Assembly (NCBI GenBank): GCA_937893415.1
Contig: CALBWZ010000114.1
Span: 1-28,034 of the forward strand
Source of the DNA: an uncultured Comamonadaceae bacterium
GTDB lineage: Bacteria; Pseudomonadota; Gammaproteobacteria; Burkholderiales; Burkholderiaceae_C
DNA: 28,034 nucleotides
Reading direction: 5' to 3'
Position numbers and translations under genes: made by a program. Below are positions 17,391 to 25,124 of the stretch, one piece after another. Numbering within the stretch: the first letter of the stretch is position 1; every line of letters starts with the position of its first letter. The notes under the pieces were generated by a model. The model did no database searches. It was not told the origin of the DNA and saw nothing but the letters and a program-made list of their open reading frames with translations.

Positions 17391-18994
17391 GACTCAGCAC
17401 TCCGGCCCTTCATGGCAAACATGCCTTGTGGACGTTTTTGAATAAACACAATTATGAAAACAAGCACCGCAATTTTGGCCAAAACAGCACCAGCCCAGTC
17501 CTCTATGAATTTATTGAGGACGCCCAAACTAAGCGCTGCATACACCGTTCCTGCGAGCTGACCAACGCCGCCAAGCACCACCACCATGAACGAATCAACG
17601 ATGTAGTTTTGTCCCAAGTCAGGACCCACGTTGCCAATTTGGCTGAGTGCACAACCCGCCAAACCCGCCACGCCAGAACCCAGTGCAAAGGCGTAGGTGT
17701 CAATGCGTGCGGTGTTGACACCCATGCAAGCGGCTATGGGGCGGTTTTGTGTCACACCTCTGACGAACAAACCCATGCGTGTTTTTGAGATGACCCACGC
17801 CACGCCAGCCAGCACCGCCAGCGCGAACCCGACAATCACAATGCGGTTCCACGGCAGGCTCAGGTTACCCATGAGCAAGACGTTGCCACTCATCCATGAA
17901 GGATTTTCAACACCCACATTTTGGGCCCCAAATAATGTACGAACAGTCTGCATCAGCACCAAGCTGATACCCCACGTTGCCAACAAAGTCTCCAGTGGCC
18001 TGCCGTATAAATAACGAATAACGGTGCGCTCCATCACCACACCAACCAATGCGGCAACCAAAAACGCGATGGGCACTGCTGCCACTAAATAGGCGTCGAA
18101 ATACTGAGGCAACTGCTGTTTAAAAATGGTTTGTATCCACCACGTTGCATAGGCGCCAACCATGATGAGCTCACCATGGGCCATGTTGATCACACCCATG
18201 AGGCCATAAGTGATGGCCAAGCCCAGTGCAGCCAGCAACAATATGGAACCCAAGCTGATACCCGTGAACAACTCCGCCAATGCACGGCTGATGGCGAGAG
18301 CCCGATCAACCGCGGCCAACGAGCTTTTTAATGCGGCTTGTACACCTGCATCGGTCTCAATAGCTTGGCGCTGCATCAGCAGAGGGCGCACCACTGGGCG
18401 CTTGGCCTCACCTAGCTTGTGGGCCGCAGCCAGACGCACAGCAGGATCATCGCTTGCCAGCGCCACAGCAGCCACGCTAAGCGCCAGTATTTGTTCAGTC
18501 TCGAGGGCTAGCCCGGGCTGACCGAGCGCTTTTTGCAACAACGCAATGGGCGCGTCTTCGGGGCTGTCAAAGGCTGCGCGCTGCAAGCTTCTTGCTGCTT
18601 GCAATTGACGCTGTGGATCGGCGCCGACGATATCAAGCCCAGCCAAGGCGATCTCTAGCGCACCGCGTAAGCGGTTGTTGACCATCACCTCTTCCATCTC
18701 AGAAGTAACCGCGACAACTTGGGCATTCAGCGCGTCTTGCAGGACAGTGTCATTCAGGATGAACACGCGTCCGTTGTATATGCGCAGACGTTCTTGCGCC
18801 ATGGCGCGAATGACGCCATGCGCCACGGTATCGTCGCCAGAGGCCAACCTCTGTAAAACGGCAATTCTGTCGCCACTGTCACCATCGACCAAAGCCAATG
18901 CATCGGCTTGAGTCAACGCATGAGCGGCACCACTGGTGCACACAACCAATGCGTACGCGGCGCACTTGAGCCACGCGAACAATGCTTTATGCAT
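17387..18994 (-). CDS. urtB: Urea ABC transporter permease UrtB, long form
   Basis: LivH-type permease of the urea importer, in the long form of 535 residues. A signal peptide (1-26, cleavage likely after AAHA) is followed by a helical region (about 27-240) rich in alanine and leucine with HEAT-like repeats, such as SDDPAVRLAAAHKLGEA (181-197). The membrane part starts near residue 242 and has the LivH pattern ITYGLMGVINMAHGELIMVGAY. The N-terminal region would face the periplasm if the signal peptide is cut. ATG 18994 has GAGA 8 nt upstream (AAAGAGAATCGT); 21 further upstream codons are in frame but lack support. A hairpin lies in the 64-bp gap to urtA. Confidence 0.94.
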   Translation of the reverse strand: MHKALFAWLKCAAYALVVCTSGAAHALTQADALALVDGDSGDRIAVLQRLASGDDTVAHGVIRAMAQERLRIYNGRVFILNDTVLQDALNAQVVAVTSEMEEVMVNNRLRGALEIALAGLDIVGADPQRQLQAARSLQRAAFDSPEDAPIALLQKALGQPGLALETEQILALSVAAVALASDDPAVRLAAAHKLGEAKRPVVRPLLMQRQAIETDAGVQAALKSSLAAVDRALAISRALAELFTGISLGSILLLAALGLAITYGLMGVINMAHGELIMVGAYATWWIQTIFKQQLPQYFDAYLVAAVPIAFLVAALVGVVMERTVIRYLYGRPLETLLATWGISLVLMQTVRTLFGAQNVGVENPSWMSGNVLLMGNLSLPWNRIVIVGFALAVLAGVAWVISKTRMGLFVRGVTQNRPIAACMGVNTARIDTYAFALGSGVAGLAGCALSQIGNVGPDLGQNYIVDSFMVVVLGGVGQLAGTVYAALSLGVLNKFIEDWAGAVLAKIAVLVFIIVFIQKRPQGMFAMKGRSAES

Positions 18995-19024
18995 ACGATT
19001 CTCTTTAATTGAACTAGTTAAAAT

Positions 19025-19047
19025 GGGGTACCCGGTTTGGATACCCC
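19025..19047 (-). terminator. Hairpin between urtA and urtB, probable attenuator or mRNA-stabilising stem
   Basis: GGGGTACCC (19025-19033) pairs with GGATACCCC (19039-19047): nine positions with one C-A mismatch and a 5-nt loop. On the minus strand it lies 11 nt after the urtA stop and is followed by ATTTTAA, a short T-rich stretch. This fits a leaky terminator or 3'-end stabiliser that lets the binding protein UrtA be made in excess over the membrane parts, as is common after periplasmic-binding-protein genes. Confidence 0.6.
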
Positions 19048-19058
19048 TGACATTCAAA

Positions 19059-20336
19059 TTACTTAGACATAGGCACGTTTGCTTTGCCTTTGTTTTCTAC
19101 GATGTAGTCACTCCAAGGATCCGCAATGACCGGGCCTTTGGTCTTCCACACCACACTGAACTGGCCATCCGCCTTGATTTCGCCTATAAACACTGGCTTA
19201 TGAAGGTGGTGATTTTTCGCGTCCATGGTGCTCATAAATCCGCCAGGCGCTGGAAACGTTTGTCCAGCCATGGCCGCAACCACCTTGTCTGTGTCTGTGC
19301 TGCCAGCTTTGGTGACAGCTTGCGCCCACATGTTCAAACCGATATAAGTGGCTTCCATGGGATCGTTGGTCAACGGCTTGTCTTTATGACCTGGTAAGTT
19401 GTTGGCCTTGGCGTAGTTGGCCCACTTGGTTTTGAAGGCGTCATTGCTTGGGTTCTTGATGGACATGAAGTAATTCCATGCGGCCAAATGGCCTACCAAT
19501 GGCTTGGTGTCGACACCGCGCAAATCTTCTTCACCTACTGAGAATGCCACCACTGGCACATCACTAGCCTTCAGACCAGCGTTGCCAAGCTCCTTGTAAA
19601 AAGGAACGTTGGAGTCACCATTGATGGTGGATACAACAGCTGTTTTCTTGCCTTCAGCTGCGAATTTTTTGATTTTTGCAATGATAGTTTGGTAGTCAGA
19701 ATGCCCAAACGGTGTGTACTCCTCCATGATGTCTGCGTCGGCCACACCTTTTGACTTCAAGAACGAGCGCAAAATTTTATTGGTTGTGCGTGGGTACACA
19801 TAGTCAGTGCCTAGCAGCACAAAGCGCTTGGCGTAGCCGCCGTCTTTGCTCATCAGGTACTCAACAGCAGGTATGGCTTGCTGGTTGGGCGCTGCACCTG
19901 TGTAAAACACATTCTTAGACAGCTCCTCACCCTCGTACTGAACAGGGTAAAACAACAAGCTGTTTTTTTCTTCAAACACAGGCAGCACCGATTTGCGCGA
20001 TACCGATGTCCAGCAACCAAACACCACAGCCACTTTGTCTTGGTCTATGAGCTGTTTGGCTTTTTCAGCAAACAGCGGCCAATTGGACGCAGGGTCGACC
20101 ACCACAGGCTCCAGCTGCTTGCCGAGTAAACCACCTTTGGCATTGATTTCGGCAATGGTCATCAGGACTGTGTCTTTGAGCACAGATTCAGAAATAGCCA
20201 TGGTGCCAGACAAGCTGTGCAACACGCCAATCTTGATGGTGTCGGCTGCAAATGCTTGGGGAATAACCGCAAAGGAGCCGACGGCCAAAGCGGCGGCAAT
20301 TGCGAGGGTTTTCAAATTTCTGCGGCGATTCATCAT
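19059..20336 (-). CDS. urtA: Urea ABC transporter substrate-binding protein UrtA
   Basis: Periplasmic urea-binding protein of the urea importer, from the family of amide and branched-chain amino acid binding proteins. From ATG 20336 it is 425 residues: a signal peptide MMNRRRNLKT followed by a hydrophobic core, with likely cleavage after AFA (residue 30). The mature protein starts ADTIKIGVLHSLSGTMAISE and continues with the UrtA-like VFGCWTSVSRKSVLPVFE, LLFYPVQYEGEE and TDYVYPRTTNKI. In-frame ATGs at 20354 and 20345 are also possible; 20336 is preferred because GGA lies nine bases upstream and it gives the most typical signal peptide. It is the first and probably most highly expressed gene of the urt operon. 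Confidence 0.95.
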   Translation of the reverse strand: MMNRRRNLKTLAIAAALAVGSFAVIPQAFAADTIKIGVLHSLSGTMAISESVLKDTVLMTIAEINAKGGLLGKQLEPVVVDPASNWPLFAEKAKQLIDQDKVAVVFGCWTSVSRKSVLPVFEEKNSLLFYPVQYEGEELSKNVFYTGAAPNQQAIPAVEYLMSKDGGYAKRFVLLGTDYVYPRTTNKILRSFLKSKGVADADIMEEYTPFGHSDYQTIIAKIKKFAAEGKKTAVVSTINGDSNVPFYKELGNAGLKASDVPVVAFSVGEEDLRGVDTKPLVGHLAAWNYFMSIKNPSNDAFKTKWANYAKANNLPGHKDKPLTNDPMEATYIGLNMWAQAVTKAGSTDTDKVVAAMAGQTFPAPGGFMSTMDAKNHHLHKPVFIGEIKADGQFSVVWKTKGPVIADPWSDYIVENKGKANVPMSK

Positions 20337-20370
20337 GGGGTTCATTCCAGTCATTAAAGGGTTGTTGCAG

Positions 20371-20386
20371 GCTAGATATATCTAGC
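20371..20386. repeat. Perfect 16-bp palindrome in the predicted urtA leader
   Basis: GCTAGATATATCTAGC is its own reverse complement. It covers about +6 to +21 of the transcript predicted from the sigma-54 promoter. A second palindrome, TAGCAGCTGCTA (20383-20394), overlaps it and spans the predicted start point. It could be a repressor operator or, in RNA, a 6-bp stem with a 4-nt loop at the 5' end. Confidence 0.6.
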
Positions 20387-20401
20387 AGCTGCTACCTCTA
20401 A

Positions 20402-20417
20402 TGCAAAGCGCGTGCCA
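20402..20417 (-). promoter_or_regulatory. Sigma-54 (-24/-12) promoter of the urt operon
   Basis: Read on the minus strand the sequence is TGGCACGCGCTTTGCA, an exact match to the sigma-54 consensus TGGCACG-N4-TTGCW, including the invariant GG and GC ten bases apart. Transcription is predicted to start near 20391, giving a leader of about 55 nt before ATG 20336. Such promoters require an enhancer-binding activator; NtrC under nitrogen limitation is the expected one for urea uptake, but no activator gene is in the window. Confidence 0.8.
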
Positions 20418-20500
20418 TGTGCTGCGATGCAACACATTACGTACATTGTGTGCATACATGGGCTTTTACTGTGCAGCTTCAGACCCTTTTGAATTGGCGA

Positions 20501-20554
20501 TGCACCAAACAAGTGTGGTGTCTGCCTCTTACTGGTGCGTCACCATAGATGGTG
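20501..20554. promoter_or_regulatory. Candidate upstream activator sites for the urt promoter
   Basis: Two dyads made of NtrC-like CACC/GGTG halves lie upstream of the sigma-54 site. TGCACC with GGTG at 20501-20520 is centred about 120 bp before the predicted start point, and CACCAT-AG-ATGGTG at 20541-20554 about 156 bp before it. TGGTG-CGT-CACCA (20533-20545) overlaps the second. The distances suit an enhancer, but the spacing between halves differs from the usual NtrC site, so the assignment is tentative. Nearer the promoter, TGCA-A-CACA and TGTGTGCA (20428-20454) form a further imperfect dyad. Confidence 0.35.
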
Positions 20555-20599
20555 TTGTACACGTGTGCCGCAGACAATTGGCGTAGATTCAGTCCGCGC

Positions 20600-21127
20600 T
20601 TAGGCGTCTTTCACACACTTGGCTTGCGTTTGGATGTGTACTTCGCGCCCCATAATTTCCAGCAGTATTAGCACGCGGTCTTGGGCTGATGACTTCACGA
20701 TGGCTTGAAGACCTTTGAGTGGCCCATCAATCACCTCAACAGCAGTACCGGCCACTAGGCCGTGGGCTACAACCTCGTCTTGGCCAGATATGCGCTTGGC
20801 CATCTCCATACTGGCCACCACAACCTCATTGGGCACCGTGGCGGGCTTGCTGGCGAACCTCACCAATTGGCTCACACCCAAGGTGTAACGCACAGGTGCA
20901 ATGGATTGCTCGTTGGAAGTGGTGCGTAAAAACATGTAACGTGGAAACAATGCCTCCCAACGCTTGCGAGGCAAAACCAGCTCGGGCAGCATCACCACAT
21001 AGCCTTGACGGCGAAGCTGCTCGCAAGCCTCACGCTCTGCCTTGGGCTTGCTTTGAACCACATGCCAACGTTGCGCATCATCGCCGTAGTCAGGCTCATT
21101 GATGGCTGGTTGCGGTTCTACAGGCAT
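20600..21127 (-). CDS. rfaH: RfaH-like NusG-family transcription antiterminator
   Basis: A specialised NusG paralogue of 175 residues. The NGN domain (about 20-115) begins WHVVQSKPKAEREACEQL and contains LFPRYMF (60-66), which binds RNA polymerase in this family, and the RfaH-like GVSQLVRF (84-91) with PATVP. A C-terminal KOW-type domain (about 123-170, EVIDGPLKGLQAIV) follows. E. coli RfaH reads the ops element in paused transcripts and suppresses Rho termination in long surface-polysaccharide or toxin operons; the target here is unknown. ATG 21127 has GGAG six bases upstream (plus 21133-21136). It follows the CorC-like gene by 72 bp and precedes urtA, but the urt operon has its own promoter. 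Confidence 0.85.
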   Translation of the reverse strand: MPVEPQPAINEPDYGDDAQRWHVVQSKPKAEREACEQLRRQGYVVMLPELVLPRKRWEALFPRYMFLRTTSNEQSIAPVRYTLGVSQLVRFASKPATVPNEVVVASMEMAKRISGQDEVVAHGLVAGTAVEVIDGPLKGLQAIVKSSAQDRVLILLEIMGREVHIQTQAKCVKDA

Positions 21128-21199
21128 GAGGTCTCCATCTCGTTAGCAATTTCAAATCATGTTCGCCTTAGGCCAATTATGAATTCCATTGTGTCAATC

Positions 21200-22498
21200 T
21201 TAAACATCGGTACTGTCGGTTTCAACTGAAACCGCATTCACTTGGTCAATACGCCGTCCGTGGACATGCGTGACTGTAAATAACCACTTATCAATTTTAA
21301 CCGCGTCTCCAGTGCTCAACAATTCGCCAGACACGTATTGCAGCAGGCCAGCCAAGGTGTTGTAACGGCTTTTAGCCTCATCAGGCCACTCTTCTACTTG
21401 AAGGCGAACCTTGACCTCGTTGGCTGGCATGGCGCCGTCAAGCACCCAAGAGCCGTCTGGCTGCTCGGTGGCCCAGGTGTCCAAGGCCTCTTCAGATTTT
21501 AACTCGCCAGTGATGGCCTCTAGCAAATCCAAAGGGGCGAGCAAGCCTTGCACCACCCCGTACTCGTCAACCACAAACACCATGCGCATAGCAGCCACTC
21601 GGTATTGCTCCAGCAGCTCCATACCATTGAGCGTCTCTGGCACGTACACGGCAGGCAAGGCATGCTGACCCAACAAGGCGTCAGGCTCGCTGTGGCGCAG
21701 GCGCAGCATTTCAGCCATGTGCAGCACACCCACCACATCATCTAAACTGCCTTTGCAAATGGGATACCACGAGTGGCCCAATTCGCGCGCTTTTTCCAGA
21801 CCGGCTTCTACGTCTTGCGATGCATCCAGCCAATGAATATCTGAGCGCGGCAACATAATGGAAGACAACACACGCTTGTCCAAGGCAAATACATTGCGGA
21901 CCATTTGGTGCTCGTTGACCTCGATCACGCCAGCGCCCAAGCCCTCAGCCAAACTGGCTTGAATTTCTTCTTCTGTCACCACTTGCGACGCTTTGTTGTC
22001 GACACGTAACAACCTCAAAACAAAGTGTGTGGTGCTGGACAACAACACCACAAATGGGTGGGCAAACCGCGCCACGATGGTCATGGGAATAGCCACGTAA
22101 CGGGCAACAGCCTCGGGATACAACTGGCCAATGCGCTTGGGCACCAACTCGCCAAAGACGATGGTCACGAATGTGATGGCGGCCACCACCAAGGCTGTCG
22201 CAACAATGGGTGCCGTGGTGTCGGGCATGCCATAGGCCATCAGCGTTTCAGCAACACCGCCACTGAAGGCTGCCTCACCCACAATACCGTTCAAGATACC
22301 AATGGACGTGATACCCACTTGAACAGACGACAAAAATGCCGTCGGGTCATCCAGAAGCTTGGCTGCTGCTGCTGCGCCCTTGTCGCCGGCGTCGGCCATG
22401 CGCAGCAGGCGGCTTTTTTTACTAGAGGCCAATGCAAGCTCGGACAAGGCAAATGCGCCGTTGAGCAGGGTGAGGAAGAGAATGATTAAGTAGTTCAT
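21200..22498 (-). CDS. CNNM/DUF21 and CBS domain membrane protein (CorC/HlyC, TlyC-like)
   Basis: A 432-residue inner-membrane protein with three parts. The DUF21/CNNM membrane domain (about 1-165) begins MNYLIILFLTLLNGAFALSE and holds the conserved FGELVPKRIG (115-124). A pair of CBS domains (about 213-333) has LPRSDIHWLD and VDEYGVVQGLL. A CorC_HlyC domain (about 345-425) follows. Relatives include magnesium and cobalt efflux proteins and proteins long labelled haemolysins; magnesium transport is the better-supported role for the family, but the substrate here is not shown. ATG 22498 is chosen because the family starts at this membrane helix. That leaves only 18 bp to the divergent apaH start. 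Confidence 0.88.
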   Translation of the reverse strand: MNYLIILFLTLLNGAFALSELALASSKKSRLLRMADAGDKGAAAAAKLLDDPTAFLSSVQVGITSIGILNGIVGEAAFSGGVAETLMAYGMPDTTAPIVATALVVAAITFVTIVFGELVPKRIGQLYPEAVARYVAIPMTIVARFAHPFVVLLSSTTHFVLRLLRVDNKASQVVTEEEIQASLAEGLGAGVIEVNEHQMVRNVFALDKRVLSSIMLPRSDIHWLDASQDVEAGLEKARELGHSWYPICKGSLDDVVGVLHMAEMLRLRHSEPDALLGQHALPAVYVPETLNGMELLEQYRVAAMRMVFVVDEYGVVQGLLAPLDLLEAITGELKSEEALDTWATEQPDGSWVLDGAMPANEVKVRLQVEEWPDEAKSRYNTLAGLLQYVSGELLSTGDAVKIDKWLFTVTHVHGRRIDQVNAVSVETDSTDV

Positions 22499-22516
22499 AG
22501 CGTCGATAATGTCGTC

Positions 22517-23380
22517 ATGGCACTGTACATGATTGGCGACATACAAGGCTGCGACTTTGAGTTGTCGCAATTACTTCAACACATTAATTTCTCACCCAGC
22601 CGCGACACCTTGTTCGCGCTGGGCGATTTGGTCAACCGCGGACCCCACTCACTGGCCGTGTTGCGCAGGCTACAAGCACTGGGCTCAAGCGCCCAATGCC
22701 TGCTGGGCAATCACGACTTGCATTTACTGGCTATAGGCTTGTCGGGTGCCAAACAAAAGCGCCTTGACACGCTGCAAGACATTTTGAATGCGCCAGACCG
22801 AGCAGACTTACTGGCCTGGCTGCGCAAGAAACCGTTGGCCATTCACCAGCATGGCTGGCTGATGGTCCATGCTGGCGTATTGGCCCAGTGGACGCTGGCG
22901 GAAACGCTGCACGTGGCAGCCCTTGCCAGCGCCACCATTGGGCATGATGACCCACAGGTGTACCAACACTTTTTCAAACACATGTATGGCGACATGCCCA
23001 ACAGTTGGGCGTCTGGCCTCAACGCCAGCCCACTGGATCAGATACGCCTGAGCGTGAACGCCTTGACACGCATACGGTTGTGCGACGCGCAGGGGCTTAT
23101 GGACTTTGAGCACAAAGGAGCTGCGCAGCTGGCCCCAGCTGGCCTGATGCCTTGGTTTGACGTACCAGGCAGGGCCACCGACAACGTACGGATTGGTTTT
23201 GGACACTGGTCAACCCTTCAGCTGACGCAGGCCACTCAAGTGCCGCTGGGCGGCGTGTTGCCGCTGGATGGCGGTTGTTTATGGGGGGGGTGTCTGCAAG
23301 CAGCAGAATTTTTGCCGGGTAGTCCGGATGTGTTGCTGCACCGAGTAGCTTGCCAGGGGGCACAACTGCCAAGCGAATAG
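22517..23380 (+). CDS. apaH: Bis(5'-nucleosyl)-tetraphosphatase, symmetrical
   Basis: ApaH cleaves Ap4A and related dinucleotides symmetrically to two nucleoside diphosphates, and in E. coli also removes Np4 caps from RNA. The 287-residue protein carries the metallophosphatase motifs in order: GDIQGC (7-12), GDLVNRGP (36-43), GNHD (64-67) and VHAGV (117-121). The C-terminal GHWSTLQ and LDGGCLWGG match the family end. An eight-G tract (23283-23290) falls in the WGG codons near the 3' end. It is divergent from the CorC-like gene and convergent with the helicase gene. Confidence 0.95.
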   Translation: MALYMIGDIQGCDFELSQLLQHINFSPSRDTLFALGDLVNRGPHSLAVLRRLQALGSSAQCLLGNHDLHLLAIGLSGAKQKRLDTLQDILNAPDRADLLAWLRKKPLAIHQHGWLMVHAGVLAQWTLAETLHVAALASATIGHDDPQVYQHFFKHMYGDMPNSWASGLNASPLDQIRLSVNALTRIRLCDAQGLMDFEHKGAAQLAPAGLMPWFDVPGRATDNVRIGFGHWSTLQLTQATQVPLGGVLPLDGGCLWGGCLQAAEFLPGSPDVLLHRVACQGAQLPSE

Positions 23381-23487
23381 CACAGCCGCAACAAGCATTG
23401 GCTGTTGACGCGACCTGCGAAAATACGCTCAGTTAACCAGCCTAGCGACTCAACTGAATTCAATCCATTGAGTGGCGCCGGCTTGGG

Positions 23488-24933
23488 TTACTCCACTACC
23501 ATTTGAAACAAGGCCGCCACTTTGCGCTTGGGCTTGATGTTAGCGGACAACCCACGTCCACGCGCTGGCTCTGCGGCTTCCCAAGCGGCAGGTGTGCTGT
23601 CCGCTTTGGCCTGATAAGGCTGGTCAAACAACGGGTCTTTGCTCATTTGACGCGGAGGCGGTTGGTAGCGCCCTTTCGGATCTTGGCTATCAGCGCGTTT
23701 TTCCTTGCCGTCTTCACGGCGCTGTTGCAATCTATGCCCGTCGTTGAGACGCTTGGGCGGACGCTCAGTTACGAAGTCCGCGCCTGGACGAGGGCCCGTG
23801 TCAACCGTCTCAACCTCGGCCTTGATATTGATGAGTTTTTCGATGTCGCTGAGCAACCGTGCATCGCTGTTGGATACAAACGAGATGGCCAAACCAGAAG
23901 CCCCCGCGCGCCCAGTGCGACCAATGCGGTGAATGTAGTCTTCGGCGTTGTAGGGCAAGTCGATGTTAAACACAGCAGGCACATCCTTGATGTCCAGCCC
24001 GCGCGCAGCCACGTCGGTACACACCAACAAATCCACTTCGCCACTCTTGAATGCCTCGAGTGCTTTGAGGCGCTCATCTTGGCTCTTGTCGCCGTGCATG
24101 GCTGTGGTGCGAAGACCGTCACGCTCCAATGCTTTGGCCAAACGGGCACACCCTAGTTTGCTGTTAACAAACACAAATGCTTGCGTAACGTTGTGCTGCT
24201 TCAGCAAAGCAACCAGCGCATGGCGCTTGTCTTCGCCGCTGGCACTGTAGAAGCGCTGTTCAACATTGGCGGCAGCAGAGTTGGACCTAGCCACCTCGAT
24301 GGTGACGGGGTCTTGTAGATAACTGCCAGCCAGCTTTTTGATGTCATTTGAGAAGGTAGCAGAAAACAGCAGCGTGGTGCGTTTTTTAGGCAGATGACTC
24401 AGGATGCGCTGAAGATCTGGCAAAAAGCCAATGTCCAGCATCCGGTCGGCCTCATCTAACACCACGTACTCAACTTGGTTGAGCACAGCGCTTTTGCCTT
24501 CGATGTGGTCGAGCAAACGGCCAGGGGTTGCAACCAACACCTCTACGCCTTTGCGCAACTCAATGATTTGCGGCTTGATATCCATACCGCCGAACACCAC
24601 CGCACTGCGCAAGTTGGTGAATTCGGCGTATTGTCTGATTTGATCGGCAACTTGGTTGGCCAGCTCACGCGTGGGCAAGAGCACCAAGGCACGCACAGGG
24701 TGGCGTGCCGGCGACATGGATGCATTCTCATGCTTGAGCAAGCGTTGCAACAAGGGCAACGAAAAAGCTGCTGTTTTACCAGTGCCCGTTTGGGCCGCCC
24801 CCATTACGTCACGGCCTTGCAACACCACTGGGATGGCTTGGGCTTGAATAGGAGTCATTGTTTCGTAGCCCATTTGGGCTACGGCTTTGGCCAACGACGG
24901 TGCCAAATTTAGTTCTGAAAAGGATGCTGTCAT
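23488..24933 (-). CDS. rhlE: DEAD-box RNA helicase, RhlE type
   Basis: An ATP-dependent RNA helicase of 481 residues involved in ribosome assembly or RNA turnover. The motifs appear in order: Q motif (TPIQ, 27-30), Walker A AQTGTGKT (47-54), PTRELA (87-92), TPGR (136-139), DEAD (160-163), SAT (191-193), ARGLDIKDV (310-318) and HRIGRTGR (335-342). The last ~100 residues are charged, proline-rich and probably disordered, as in RhlE relatives, and end in a basic KPKRKVAALF. ATG 24933 has AGG six bases upstream. The 107-bp gap to apaH contains ACAGCC and GGCTGT (6 bp, 12-nt loop), a weak candidate shared 3' structure. Confidence 0.93.
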   Translation of the reverse strand: MTASFSELNLAPSLAKAVAQMGYETMTPIQAQAIPVVLQGRDVMGAAQTGTGKTAAFSLPLLQRLLKHENASMSPARHPVRALVLLPTRELANQVADQIRQYAEFTNLRSAVVFGGMDIKPQIIELRKGVEVLVATPGRLLDHIEGKSAVLNQVEYVVLDEADRMLDIGFLPDLQRILSHLPKKRTTLLFSATFSNDIKKLAGSYLQDPVTIEVARSNSAAANVEQRFYSASGEDKRHALVALLKQHNVTQAFVFVNSKLGCARLAKALERDGLRTTAMHGDKSQDERLKALEAFKSGEVDLLVCTDVAARGLDIKDVPAVFNIDLPYNAEDYIHRIGRTGRAGASGLAISFVSNSDARLLSDIEKLINIKAEVETVDTGPRPGADFVTERPPKRLNDGHRLQQRREDGKEKRADSQDPKGRYQPPPRQMSKDPLFDQPYQAKADSTPAAWEAAEPARGRGLSANIKPKRKVAALFQMVVE

Positions 24934-24989
24934 GTAGCCTAAGATTGTCCCACGTTTAAGCTACGCACGGCTAGACCCTGAACTGCAGT

Positions 24990-25024
24990 GCCCATGTGCA
25001 GGTAAAAATAAGGCACAAATGGGC
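24990..25024. repeat. Hairpin between dcd and rhlE
   Basis: GCCCATGTGC (24990-24999) pairs with GCACAAATGGGC (25013-25024): 10 bp with a 2-nt bulge and a 13-nt loop. It lies in the 191-bp gap between the dcd stop and the rhlE start on the minus strand. No T-run follows, so it may be a Rho-type 3' structure for dcd or a structure upstream of rhlE. No promoter was convincing in this gap. Confidence 0.4.
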
Positions 25025-25124
25025 TTAACTAGAACCAAAGACCCCTATTTTTCAGACTAAAACCGCACATTTGTAGGCTCTGTACCACACCCTGGTGCCA
25101 CGCCATCATGTCGTACTTGGGGTT

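Noticed and set aside
20401..20586. 61-codon plus-strand open frame upstream of urtA
   Set aside because: It overlaps the sigma-54 promoter and dyads, has cysteine-rich unrelated composition and no ribosome binding site.
21140..21190. TTGACA-like -35 on the minus strand upstream of rfaH
   Set aside because: A perfect TTGACA is present but no acceptable -10 hexamer lies 15-19 nt downstream of it.
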